Part shown: piece after piece, positions 11,801 through 20,761 of the stretch
Position numbering within the stretch: the first letter of the stretch is position 1
How the letters are laid out: each line of letters begins with the position of its first letter
Assembly (NCBI GenBank): GCA_032622095.1
Contig: CP136068.1
Span: forward strand, 51,950,443 to 52,014,442
DNA from: Siphonodentalium dalli
Lineage: Eukaryota > Mollusca > Scaphopoda > Gadilida > Siphonodentaliidae
Reading direction: 5' to 3'
DNA length: 64,000 nt
Notes under the pieces: generated by a model
What the model saw: only the letters and a program-made list of their open reading frames with translations
Told to the model about the DNA's origin: nothing
Database searches by the model: none
Translations under genes and position numbers: made by a program

Positions 11801-14800
11801 TTAGCTCTTTATATTGAACACAACAACAACAATTAAAGCTGAAGGGGTCACTCTCACCAAAATGAAAGTGTCAATGACACTGTAGCTCAACTTAGGTAGG
11901 GGAATAATGGTTGACAGTAAATGGAGAAATAGGAAAGGTGCTAATTGAAATGTCTAACCTGCGCCAAAGGATTTAGTGATGCAAAGAGTAAAATACAAGA
12001 TGGCTGCTGGTGGCCATTTTTTTTGGCCAATTGACCCCAAAAGAACTCGTTCCCATCTACGTATAATTGTTAACATCCATGACAAATTTTATGAAGATCT
12101 GACCAAAGCTACGACCTACAAATTTCATGATGATCAGACGAACAGTACGGCCTGTAGACCGCGCCAATGGATTGAATTTTGAAATCCAAGATGGCCGCTG
12201 GCAGCCATGTTTTTTGGCCGAATGACCCCACAATGATTCGTCAATGTCAACATTCATGACAAATTTCATAAAGATTAGACCAAAGGTACAACCTGTAGCC
12301 CGTGCCAAAGGATTTAGTCATGCAAAGAGTAAAATCCAAGATGGCTGCTGGCGGCCATGTTTTTTGGCCGAACGACTCCAAAATCACTTGTTCCCATCTA
12401 CATGTCAGTGTTAACATCCATGACAAATTTAATAAAGATCAGACCAAAGGTATGACCTGTAGCCCACGCCAAAGGATTTAGTCATGCAAAGAGTAAAATG
12501 CTGGTGGCCATGTTTTTTGACCGAATGACCCCAAAACGACTCGTTCCCATCTACATGTCATTGTTATAATTCATGACAAATTTCATGACCATCTGACCAA
12601 AGCTACGACCTGTAGCCCGCACCAAAGGATTTAGTCATGCAAAGAGTAAAATCCAAGATGGCTGCTGGCAACCATGTTTTTTGACCGAATGACCCCAAAA
12701 CGACTCGATCCCATCTACATGTCATTGTTATCATTCATGACAAATTTCATGATGATCAGACTAAAGGTACATGTTTTTTGGCCGAATGACCCCACAATGA
12801 TTCTTTCCCATCTACATGTCAATGTCAACATTCATGACAAATTTCATAAAGATTAGACCAAAGGTACAACCTGTAGCCCGCGCCAAAGGATTTAGTCATG
12901 CAAAGAGTAAAATCCAAGATGGCTGCTGGCGGCCATGTTTTTTGGCCGAACAACTCCAAAATCACTCGTTCCCATCTACATGACAGTGTTAACATCCATG
13001 ACAAATTTCATAAACTTCCGACCAAAACAACGACCTGTAGCCCGCGTCAAAGGATTTAGTCATGCAAAGAGTAAAATCCAAGATGGCTGCTGGCAGCCAT
13101 GTTTTTTGGCCGAACGACCCCAAAATCACTCGTTCCCATCTACATGTCATTATTAACATCAATGACAAATTTCATGATGATCAGATGAACAGTATACGAC
13201 CTGTAGGCCGCGCCAATGGATTGAATCTTGAAATCCAAGATGGCTGCCAGCGGCCATGTTTTTTGGCCGAATGACCCCAAAATGACTCGTTCCCATCTAC
13301 ATGTCAATGTCAACATTCATGACAAATTTCATGAAGATCAGACCAAAGGTACAACCTGTAGCCCGCGCCAAAGGAAATTGTTGACGGACACACGGATGAC
13401 GGACGCCAAACCATGGCAATAGCTCAAACTTACAAAAGTAAGTTGAGCTAAAAAGTGCTGAAGGGTACACAGGGTTTGGAAAATGTGCCGAAGGGTACAC
13501 ATGGTTTGTGATCGGCACTAACACCGTTTCTAAAAATGTATTTCTGAAAGTCTGATGCCCATTAGCAGCTTGTTTTCTGTTCATTTTCATGTTCATTGGA
13601 GCGCAAACAATCATTCTCTAACAGAAATAATTTGCAGATACGAATACTAAACGTCATTTAAAACGCGATTTCAAAACATGTGTACCCTTCAGCACATTTT
13701 AAAATCCTGTGTACCCTTCAGCACCTTTTTTGGTGAGAGTGACCCCTTCAGCACAATTAAACCCTTATTTTTGGGACTTTATGTCCAGTAACTGTGATCT
13801 GACACCGACAACGGTTGGCGATTATCGCAATACGATAGGGGAACACTCCGACATTCGTACTCAGATTTCGCCAATATTTGTACCTAGCTTGCCGACATAC
13901 CAACAAATGAAAAAGACCTCAAATAACCATCTAAAACCGAAACACCGAAGTCTTAAAATGCTGGTCAAAAAGAAACTGAAACTGGCACATGAAACCTATG
14001 TTGAAAACATCCTTGAAATTGACAAAAATATCCATGAAGACCACAATGAAAGAAATTACAAGTCAGTCACCAAAAAGCTGTTCTCTTACATTAAAAGCAC
14101 ACAACAACAATCTCAAACAATAAACTCCATCAATGACCCAACCACTGGCACTCTGAAAAACTCAAATGCCGAAATAGCCCAGGTGCTAAACAATCAATTT
14201 CAGTCAGTCTTTTCCCCCACTAAACCCCCTTACACTGTCACAACATTGCCTGACGACCTTACGGAATAATACACCTGATAACTATATCCAGTCAAATAGT
14301 CATGGCTATCCGACCATTAAGGAAATTAAAGTAAACGAATCTGGTGTCCTTAAACAACTATCTGACCTCAAAACCAACAAAGCTGCCAGACCAGATAACC
14401 TTAATCCTGCCATTCTGACACAAATGCGTTACGAAATAGCTCCAGCCCTCACAATACTCATCCAGAAAACCCTTGACACTGGGACATTACCAAATGACTG
14501 GACTAAAGGCAATGTAGTTCCAATATTTAAAAAGGGAGATAAAACCGACCCCTCAAACTACAGGCCAATCACCTTAACATGTATCATGTGTAAGATTGCA
14601 GAGCATATAATTGCATCTCATATAAGTACACACTTCAAAACCCATAACATCCTGTATGACTTACAACATGGCTTTCGTGAACGCCGGTCCTGCGAAACAC
14701 AATTAGTACAACTTATTGACAAACTTGTTGGAAACCTTTTTGCAGGACACCAAACGGACTTAATACTGTTAGATTTTAGCAAAGCTTTTGATAAAGTCAA

Positions 14801-17800
14801 CCAGATAAAGCTACTCTACAAATTAAATGAACATGGCATCAGAGGCCCAATCTTAAATTGGATTAGATCCTTCCTATATGGCCGCAGACAAGTAGTTGTC
14901 CTGGAAGGGGAAACCTCAGCTTCAGTCCCTGTCACTTCAGGGGTGCCCCAGGGCTCTGTCCTGGGCCCCCTACTGTTTCTACTGTATATTAATGACCTCC
15001 CTGACGAATTAATATCACAAACCAGACTTTTTGCAGATGACACAGCCATATATATAACCATCAAAAGCCCCTCAGATCACAACACTCTACAAACCGATCT
15101 TATTAAATTGGAGGAATGGGAAAGAAAATGGGACATGTCGTTCAATCCGGGAAAATGCCAAGTATTAACAGTGGCTCGCAAGAAAAACACAGTTTACCAT
15201 CAATACATCTTGCATGGGCAAATCTTGCAACATAACAGCACAGCCCGCTATCTCGGGGTTGACCTAACCACAAACATGTCATTCAACGATCATATAAATA
15301 AAATAACATCAAGTGCAATCCAAACTCTTGGATTCCTGAAAAGAAATATAAAAACCAAAAATGAAGTTATTCGTAAAATAGCATATCAAGCTGTGGTACG
15401 GCCTAAATTAGAATATGCAGCAAGCGCATGGTCACCTTACACAGCCACAAATATCATAGAAATTGAAAAAGTTCAGAATAGGGCTGTACGGTGGATAAAA
15501 AATCAATATTCAAGATATGCAAGTGTTTCGGCTATGACTTCTGATCTAGATTTAAAATCACTGGAGGCCAGAAGAACTATATCACGGCTGTGTCTCTTCC
15601 AAAAAACCATCCAAAACCATGTGGAAATTCAAATTCCAACATATCTTGAAAAGCCCACAAGAAAAACTTGATTCCACCATCAGGAAACATTCAGACGCAT
15701 TCATACAGGCCCAAATTACTTCAGATATTCCTTCTTCCCTGCCACTGCAATTCTCTGGAATAACCTAAACCCTGACCTGGTCACACTCTCACTAGTCTCA
15801 GACCTAGTTGGTGGACCCAACTATTCAAACAGAGCTAGACGCTCTCGAATAGTTGGGCCGCCGTAGCTTTATTCACGACCTCCAAGTGCTTTTCCATTAT
15901 TATGAATTTTTTTCCCACTTATAACATGAAAATACAAACATTGTATATAAATTATGTTGAAGACTAATCTGTTCTGAGTGAGTATCAACAAGCTACCCGA
16001 CGAAAAAAATAAAAATGTGACATTTGTAGTTGTTTTAAAAATACATGGTAGACTGCTTGCCGAAAAACTATTTCGGCAAAAAATTAGACACTACCCCGCC
16101 TCATTTCAATCACAAAATTCACATATAACTAGATGGTTTTATCTGCTACCATTATGTTGTAAGATCAAGTGATAATGGCAGATTACGAAGGCATTGTGTA
16201 CAATACCTGACTCTCGAAATATAATCCGAACTTTGAGATAAATCCGAGACCGTTAATTTGTCAACATTTAAAACTTTATCTGTAGTAAATTGACGGAACG
16301 GAACAGGCGGAACGAACTTACAACTACATAACCGGAAAGGAGATCAGACGATCGACCGAGTGAAAGCAACAGCAACAACTATTTTTTGAATTTTAAGTTT
16401 TAATAAACAATGGAGTTTGATTTCAAAGAAACAATGACCAAGGGCGTGGCGATATGTGTGGGGACACAATATAAAGTGTAAGCCAAGGCCGTGGCCGGCT
16501 CCAAATAAAATGTGTAAACGGAGTGTTATGTTTGGACCGTTGTTTCTCAATGGATATTAATGAAATTTGGTATATATGTCCGGGCTGAGGCATGGAATAC
16601 ACTAACGTTTGAATTGTTTTTAAATTAACAAATTTGTTGATTTTCTTCAACTTTTTCGTTCTGGAACACACATTAATATTCAAATAGTGGTCTCGGTATC
16701 AAACGCCCAAGTTCCGACCACGTCGCCATCGCTATGCGTATATATATAAGATATACGTGCCAATAACGTTGACAAAGCATTGGCGACAATATGGAGTCGA
16801 AACCGAGACAACTATCTGAATATTATAGTCTAAGAGTCGTCAATTAGTTAAAGCCGATTACCTACGCCGCTAAAACACCGTATGGCTACCTTACATATAT
16901 ATTACAATTTGACGACAGTTGGTAAGTTAGGGTGTCAATTTGGAAAATTCTCACTCAATTAGGATGTAAACATTTTGGTCTTCACGAAAGAGGTTGGAAT
17001 AATAATTTGGACACCTAATAAGGCACTTTAGCCACGCCCTTAAAAAAAATGATTTGATGATATATGATGATGTCATGGCGATGATGATTTTAATAATAAT
17101 AATATGTTGATGTCGGATGATGACGATGGTGATTATGAAATGGTTACATGCATATATACATATATAATCAATAAGTTTATTTCTCATGAACCTATACACA
17201 CACATAGGTATGGAGATATAAACACAATGGCAGCCGATGGGTCATATGTACGCCACATAAATATGTTTGGCGTATTGGGTAGATGCTCAGCTTTTGGAAA
17301 TTGAGGCTTTTCTTCGTGTTGGTAGACATGCTGACAATGATATTAATGGCACACTTTAACGTGTGTTAATTAGGACATTCTAATGCGGTTTCCGCATATT
17401 TTAAATAGTCATGTTCTACCAATCGACGCGGGGATAGACTCTCTGGGTCAAAATAAGCTCACAGGCAACGAGAGCACACTGATAATTAAAAGTATACTGA
17501 ATTATTGAGGTTAATATGAGATTAATATCCAAACAAGGTCGCACCTTCCAACATGACCCATGATGAAATTTTAATTAAATACCCCCACCAAAGCTCAAAA
17601 CGTGCAGGTCTGAACATGCATATTTTAAAACAAAAATAGAAAGTATATGCATGGGTAACCTTTAAAAACATTTGAATATACATATATATATCGTTGTCTC
17701 CAAACTCATCGTGTTATCCATTGTTGTTATATGTGCTTTTAAAGTTTAAAAATATTTGAATCGAAAATAAACTCGAAACAAACAAGAACATGTTATAGCC

Positions 17801-18809
17801 GGAATCCAATTATGTTCGTTCCGTTTCCGATTCCTTATTCACTGTTTTGACGGATTTTTACAAATACAAAATGGCTGAAAGTTCGAGGCGGTAGAAATAT
17901 GCTCTCGCTTTATGCGAAGAATGTCACGACTAACATCTGAAACATGCATTGACACCACACTAGAAATGTACTAGAAGCTCTGATCTACAAGTATGTGGTA
18001 GTTTTGGTTGTTAAATAATATTTTTTAGTGTGTGTTATCGCTTGTGAAAAGTCGAGTAAATGTCCATACCAATGATTAGTGACGGAGTACTGCTTTCAGT
18101 GATATACAGTCCTGACTTTTATAGAGCTATGCTCTGATAATAAAAGTCAGGTTTACGGACTAGTCTCAGACCCTGACATGTTCAGAAAGGGTGTGTACCA
18201 GCATATCAAATAATTGGCTCAAATTATCATTCTTTTAACCTAGTGTTTTTAACTGTTTTTATCTCTCTTCTGTAACATAAAACCTATAAACCTTATTCTC
18301 CTATCTCACTGTCATCTCCTTTCTGAACAAACGCTACCTCTATTCTGCATAGACGCGCACTGGATATAATACCCGATAAGGGGGTCTCCAGTAACGATAG
18401 ATAGATAGATAGCATGTCCTAAGTTTCACGGGAAAATGGCTAATTTGATTCTATTTGTCGTTATATAATTTTGTTTTACACCATTTATTATTCCTTTTCA
18501 TAAAAATAAAATAAAACAAGCCAAGATGATATGTTTAAAATGTCTTGAACAAGAAATTGGAGATAAGTTGGTATCAGAGTACGTTACTTGTGATAGTTAC
18601 GTTACGCACACGGTGTTCCCCTATCGTATTGCGATAATCGCCAACCACCGACAACCGGTGTTGGCAAAGGCATCGAAATTAGGAGAGTAGTGCATTTCAA
18701 TAAGAAAATTAGATTGACGTACCTGCAAAAATAGTTCGTATAATAGTTCTTCTGTTACTTCACTTGTCAAGCCACCGACCCACAGCGTTCTATCTTTCTC
18801 ATCGTCCAT
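5108..18809 (-). CDS. RBM7: RNA-binding protein 7-like (NEXT complex RRM protein), two exons
   Basis: CDS is complement(join(5108..5800,18723..18809)), 259 residues. One RRM spans about residues 7-84: RNP2 LWVGGL (9-14) in exon 1, RNP1 RQKPFAFVTF (46-55) in exon 2. The phrase ELFLQAGPLHKLVIPKDK across the junction matches the RBM7/RBM11 family, and length is close to vertebrate RBM7 (about 266). The C-terminal half is a low-complexity Arg/Ser/Asp/Gly-Arg region with RS dipeptides and RGY-like motifs. RBM7 is known as the RNA-binding subunit of the nuclear exosome targeting complex with ZCCHC8 and the MTR4 helicase, directing unstable nuclear RNAs to the exosome. The intron is phase 0, 12,922 bp, with GTACGT donor and TGTTGCAG acceptor. 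It holds several transposons, including a LINE on the opposite strand. Vertebrate genes have more introns. RBM7 and RBM11 cannot be told apart here. Confidence 0.88.
5801..7499. other. RBM7-like intron, 3' part; weak inverted repeat
   Basis: No exon seen. Around 6640-6690 and 6808-6870 there is an imperfect inverted pair (GTGTTGAGTGTTTTG on the right arm against CAAAACACTCAACAC on the left), probably an eroded foldback. Confidence 0.45.
7500..8000 (+). mobile_element. fragment of tandem-core element, about 3 cores
   Basis: Three diverged copies of the 'AAGATGG..CATGTTTTTTGGC..AATGACTCGTTC' core known from 10066-10797 and 11864-13451, ending in 'GACGGATACCAACCCATGGC'. Both ends are eroded. 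Confidence 0.6.
8001..8679. other. no recognisable feature
   Basis: AT-rich intron sequence. The open frame beginning near 8559 has an overlapping open frame of equal length on the other strand and no family resemblance. Confidence 0.45.
8680..8852 (+). mobile_element. short 3' end of a tandem-core element
   Basis: Contains 'TTCCCATCTAGACATAGTCC', 'AACGGACACCAAC' and a terminal GGTTGAGCTAAAAA, the end signature shared with the elements at 3192, 10797 and 13451. Confidence 0.55.
9085..10065 (-). mobile_element. two head-to-tail elements with 122-bp GC-rich cores and GTCT microsatellite
   Basis: Each copy starts with CTCATATATATTTTGAAGACC and a GTCTGTCTGTTT tract (9085 and 9588), then 'GATCGGGACGAAACTTGGTA', then a 122-bp GC-rich core repeated about three times (ATGCGCAGACGAGATCTC, TGCCCCGGATAC). 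Copy 1 ends in 'GCCCGGACAACGTCGGGCTC' and CTAG at about 9585, where copy 2 begins; copy 2 is cut at 10065 by the next element. The same family occurs in the opposite orientation at 27832-29332. The 122-bp period is not a multiple of 3, so overlapping open frames on both strands are artefacts. Confidence 0.75.
10066..10797 (+). mobile_element. tandem-core interspersed element, 5'-truncated, 4 cores
   Basis: Four copies of an about 160-bp core (AATCCAAGATGGC at about 10096, 10261, 10426 and 10581), then 'GACACACAGACGACGGACGC', then a terminal hairpin AGCTCAAACTTAC/GTAAGTTGAGCT and AAAA. The 5' end is missing: it joins the preceding GC-rich element inside a core. Confidence 0.75.
10803..11246. 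mobile_element. 444-bp foldback element with about 200-bp arms
   Basis: The left arm (10803 to about 11003) and right arm (about 11043-11246) are inverted copies, about 90% alike over the outer 160 bp. Both begin CACTAAACACAAAATACCGG and end near ACCGGTGTTCTG, around a loop of about 40 bases. Overlapping open frames on both strands follow from the palindrome. I could not identify a target-site duplication. Confidence 0.75.
11293..11796. mobile_element. P1: 504-bp TIR element with four-word arrays at each end
   Basis: Terminal inverted repeats ACTCTCGGGATCCAAATAA. The left end has four direct copies of AATAATAGTA followed mostly by a G-run, starting at 11307, 11329, 11364 and 11383. The right end has AATAA[G/A]C..GTA words: 11704 and 11722, plus two fused into the palindrome TAAGCGTACGGGTACGCTTA (11761-11780). 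No coding capacity. The architecture matches P2 (45048-47307); see findings. Superfamily unknown, target duplication not evident. Confidence 0.75.
11839..13752. mobile_element. MITE with GCTGAAGGG words, split by an inserted element
   Basis: Outer ends are 25-bp inverted copies (GCTGAAGGGGTCACTCTC at 11839; the reverse complement ends at 13752). Two further words of the type GTGCTGAAGGGTACAC lie at about 13455 and 13482, with inverted partners at about 13680 and 13711. Without the insertion 11864-13451 the MITE would be about 325 bp and mirror-symmetric, with three words per arm. Confidence 0.7.
11864..13451 (+). mobile_element. full-length tandem-core element (pearl-like) with defined ends
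   Basis: Starts TGAAAGTGTCAATGACAC (a small hairpin) and TAGCTCAACTT, then about nine cores of roughly 160 bp ('AAATCCAAGATGGCTGCTGG...GACAAATTTCATGA...'), then 'GACACACGGATGACGGACGC', then the terminal hairpin AGCTCAAACTTAC/GTAAGTTGAGCTAAAA. Its boundaries are fixed because it interrupts a symmetric MITE. Cores vary in length by internal deletions. No coding capacity. Confidence 0.75.
13754..15866 (+). pseudogene. non-LTR retrotransposon (CR1/L2/Jockey-like) ORF2 fragment: reverse transcriptase
   Basis: Reverse transcriptase with 'NYRPITLTC', 'LLDFSKAFDKV', 'SGVPQGSVLGPLLFLLYIND' and the catalytic FADD (15030-15041), followed by the C-terminal region and the conserved 'YFRYSFFPATAILWNNL' tail (about 15717-15767). 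The endonuclease domain is missing (5' truncation). It is broken by a one-base frameshift near 14268, between the linker (ends LPDDLTE) and the RT N-terminus (VLKQLSDLKTNKAARPDN), and by an in-frame TGA at 15669-15671; the frame then continues to TAG at 15864-15866. The rest of the RT is intact, suggesting a fairly young loss. It lies antisense in the RBM7-like intron. The first codons of the open frame at 13709 belong to the neighbouring MITE. Confidence 0.88.
15816..15857 (+). other. two-part hairpin at the 3' end of the LINE
   Basis: CCCAACTATTC (15816-15826) pairs perfectly with GAATAGTTGGG (15847-15857). Inside it AGAGC (15831-15835) pairs with GCTCT (15841-15845), with loop TAGAC. It overlaps the last codons of the retrotransposon. 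Non-LTR reverse transcriptases often recognise 3' stem-loops, so a role in template recognition is an inference. Confidence 0.65.
15900..18616. other. intron sequence, inverted repeat at 16674-16835, GATA microsatellite
   Basis: No exon or gene recognised. An imperfect inverted pair centred near 16750 (TATTCAAATAGTGGTCTCGG against CCGAGACAACTATCTGAATA) looks like an eroded foldback. A short GATA run occurs near 18400-18413. Confidence 0.45.
18617..18650 (-). repeat. 34-bp sequence also present at 13813-13846 (other strand)
   Basis: The segment (minus strand, from GGTTGGCGATTATCGC to AGGGGAACAC) is identical to 13813-13846 on the plus strand, at the 5' edge of the LINE fragment. Here it lies about 70 bases inside the RBM7-like intron from exon 1. 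Confidence 0.85.
18723..18809 (-). CDS. RBM7: RBM7-like exon 1 (start codon, RNP2)
   Basis: This exon has 29 codons from ATG at 18807-18809 (MDDEKDRTLWVGGL...) to CAG, followed by a perfect donor GTACGT. The start is chosen because the next codons match the family's short N-terminus directly before RNP2. It joins exon 2 in phase 0. Confidence 0.9.
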
Positions 18810-19092
18810 GATTTCATTAAAAAAATGATTTTATTGCAGTTAGAAAAACGTAATGTGCGTGTCGGAATATAAACGTACTCAAGAGATTTCGTACCGAAAA
18901 GCCATGAAATAGGAAAGCCACATCACATATGGGAACCTGTCAGAAACAACACTCATGATTTAAGAACCCTAGAGAACGGCAGTCATCAAAGCTCGACTTC
19001 TTACAGGAACCTATATTCTACAGTCTAACTCTGCAATCTTCACCCGAAATACATCATCACTATTGTAGGCCTATATAACAGACATATGCTGA

Positions 19093-20027
19093 TTTGACCT
19101 TTTGGAAGGTATCACCCCCCCCCCCCCCCCCTCCCCCCTGAATCCTGAATACGAGTTAATTTTGGGGGGTGAATCCTGAATACGAGTTAATTTTGGGGGG
19201 TGAATCCTGAATACATGTTAAGAAATAATATGCGATAAATGACATACAAATTGACTGTTTTAATATCAGACAGATACAAGCAGAATTAACCCATACAGAA
19301 ATTTCTCATGAGAAGTTGTTAGAATCTTTTAAGTTACATAGACACATTATGATGCCGGTCGCGTGTGAGGCCGTTATGATACCATTAATGATACTTTATG
19401 ATCAGGGACGTGGCTACTAGCTAGAGGGTTTCCGTTGGGGGTGTCCACCTTGGGAAATTCCAACTGCACCCCCCCCCCCCTCCTTGAGTCAGAAACAGAC
19501 CGAACACAAGTTTTGCATAATTCCATTTGCACCCCCCTTGCACCTCAGTGTTTAGGCCAAATATCCTATATCTTCATAAACCATGGTTCTATATATATAT
19601 ATATATATATTCCCGGGGGGGGGGGGGTGAGGATTCAGGAGACAAGATTTCCAAGTGTTCGAAATTTCCAACCTGTCACCCCCCCCCCCCCTGAGGTTGG
19701 AAAATTTCCAACTGATGACCATGAAATTTCCAACTGTTGAAAATTTTGACCAAAGTTGGGGGGGGGGGTGAGACCCTCCCCCTGTCGCCACGTCTCTGTT
19801 TATGATGGCATGGTGGTCGAATATGCCCAAGAAGCTATTCTACCCACTCATTCATACAGATAACTAGCACAAAATATTACTTTGCGCCATCAAAACCTGC
19901 GTCCAAGATGTTTTGCTTGAACCCGAATACCAGTTAATTCGGGGTATGAATCCCGCGTACGGCTTCAAAACACCCTGAATCCCGCGTACCGAAAAGGGGG
20001 GGTGTTACCCTCCTTTTGGAGTAGCCT
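19093..20027. mobile_element. MITE with poly-C-containing inverted ends, interrupted by an hAT MITE
   Basis: The left end (TTTTGGAAGGTATCACCCCC, then repeated 'TGAATCCTGAATACGAGTTA') is mirrored at the right end ('CCAAAAGGAGGGTAACACCC' on the opposite strand, then GGATTCA/'GAATTAACTGGTATTCGGGT'). The inner 396 bp at 19403-19798 is a separate insertion. Confidence 0.6.
19403..19798. mobile_element. hAT-type MITE with 8-bp target duplication TTTATGAT
   Basis: Ends CAGGGACGTGGC and GCCACGTCTCTG, flanked by direct TTTATGAT at 19395-19402 and 19799-19806. An 8-bp duplication and CAG...CTG ends are typical of hAT elements. The interior has runs of C/G and repeated 'TTGGAAATTTCCAAC' words; open frames across it are low-complexity artefacts. 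Confidence 0.85.
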
Positions 20028-20760
20028 GTACTTTATTTCTGACTACGACATAACTCGTTGTTGAGTGCAGAATGTTACGGGCTTTTGTGATTATTATCAG
20101 AAAATGCCAATTTAGATGCCACAACGGAGTTGGGGAGCAATGCGTCAGTTTAACCATACTTTCGGCCTCTTTAATATTCCAGAGATGCTTCGTTCATGCG
20201 CCACAACACGCATGCCGCACAATAGCCTGTCATTTAATTAACACGCAATGAGTTGTTCTCTTCTTTACCATGGGTTGACATGCAGACGCATTTATATCAT
20301 ATTGAATTGACTTTTACTGCCGACCGATCGAAACTCAGTTCGACGTATCGATAACTCAATTACTATTTATTGGATTCGGGGGTAAAAAATATATCAGAGC
20401 TCAGAGTTATTAGATATCGATTTTTTATTTTATTATTTTTCACCATCGAGAATTAATAGTGGCCCAATAAACAGTCGACGAGACGACTGTTCCGGACTAA
20501 ATTACGGATGAAGATGGATAACACTACAAATCAAGAGGCTTTCATTTGATAAGGCCAAATTTCGTCGCACAACATGTTGGTAAATAACACGTTTCGGGCA
20601 ATTTTATACTATAGTTGACATGCAGTGGTTAGCATTATTTTTGGGCACTAAATCGATTCTGATAACTGAAGCGGCATATCTAAAAATGTTGCTGTTGTTA
20701 TAATCTGATTATATGTGGACCATTGAATCGGATAGAGTAAAGCAGAACATTTAGACCTCC
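20028..20760. other. no recognisable feature
   Basis: Mixed-composition sequence without exon, RNA gene or clear repeat. Confidence 0.45.
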
Positions 20761-20761
20761 A

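Noticed and set aside
13709-13756. Start codon of the LINE open frame at 13709
   Set aside because: The first codons are encoded by the right arm of the neighbouring MITE (ends 13752), so the start is accidental.
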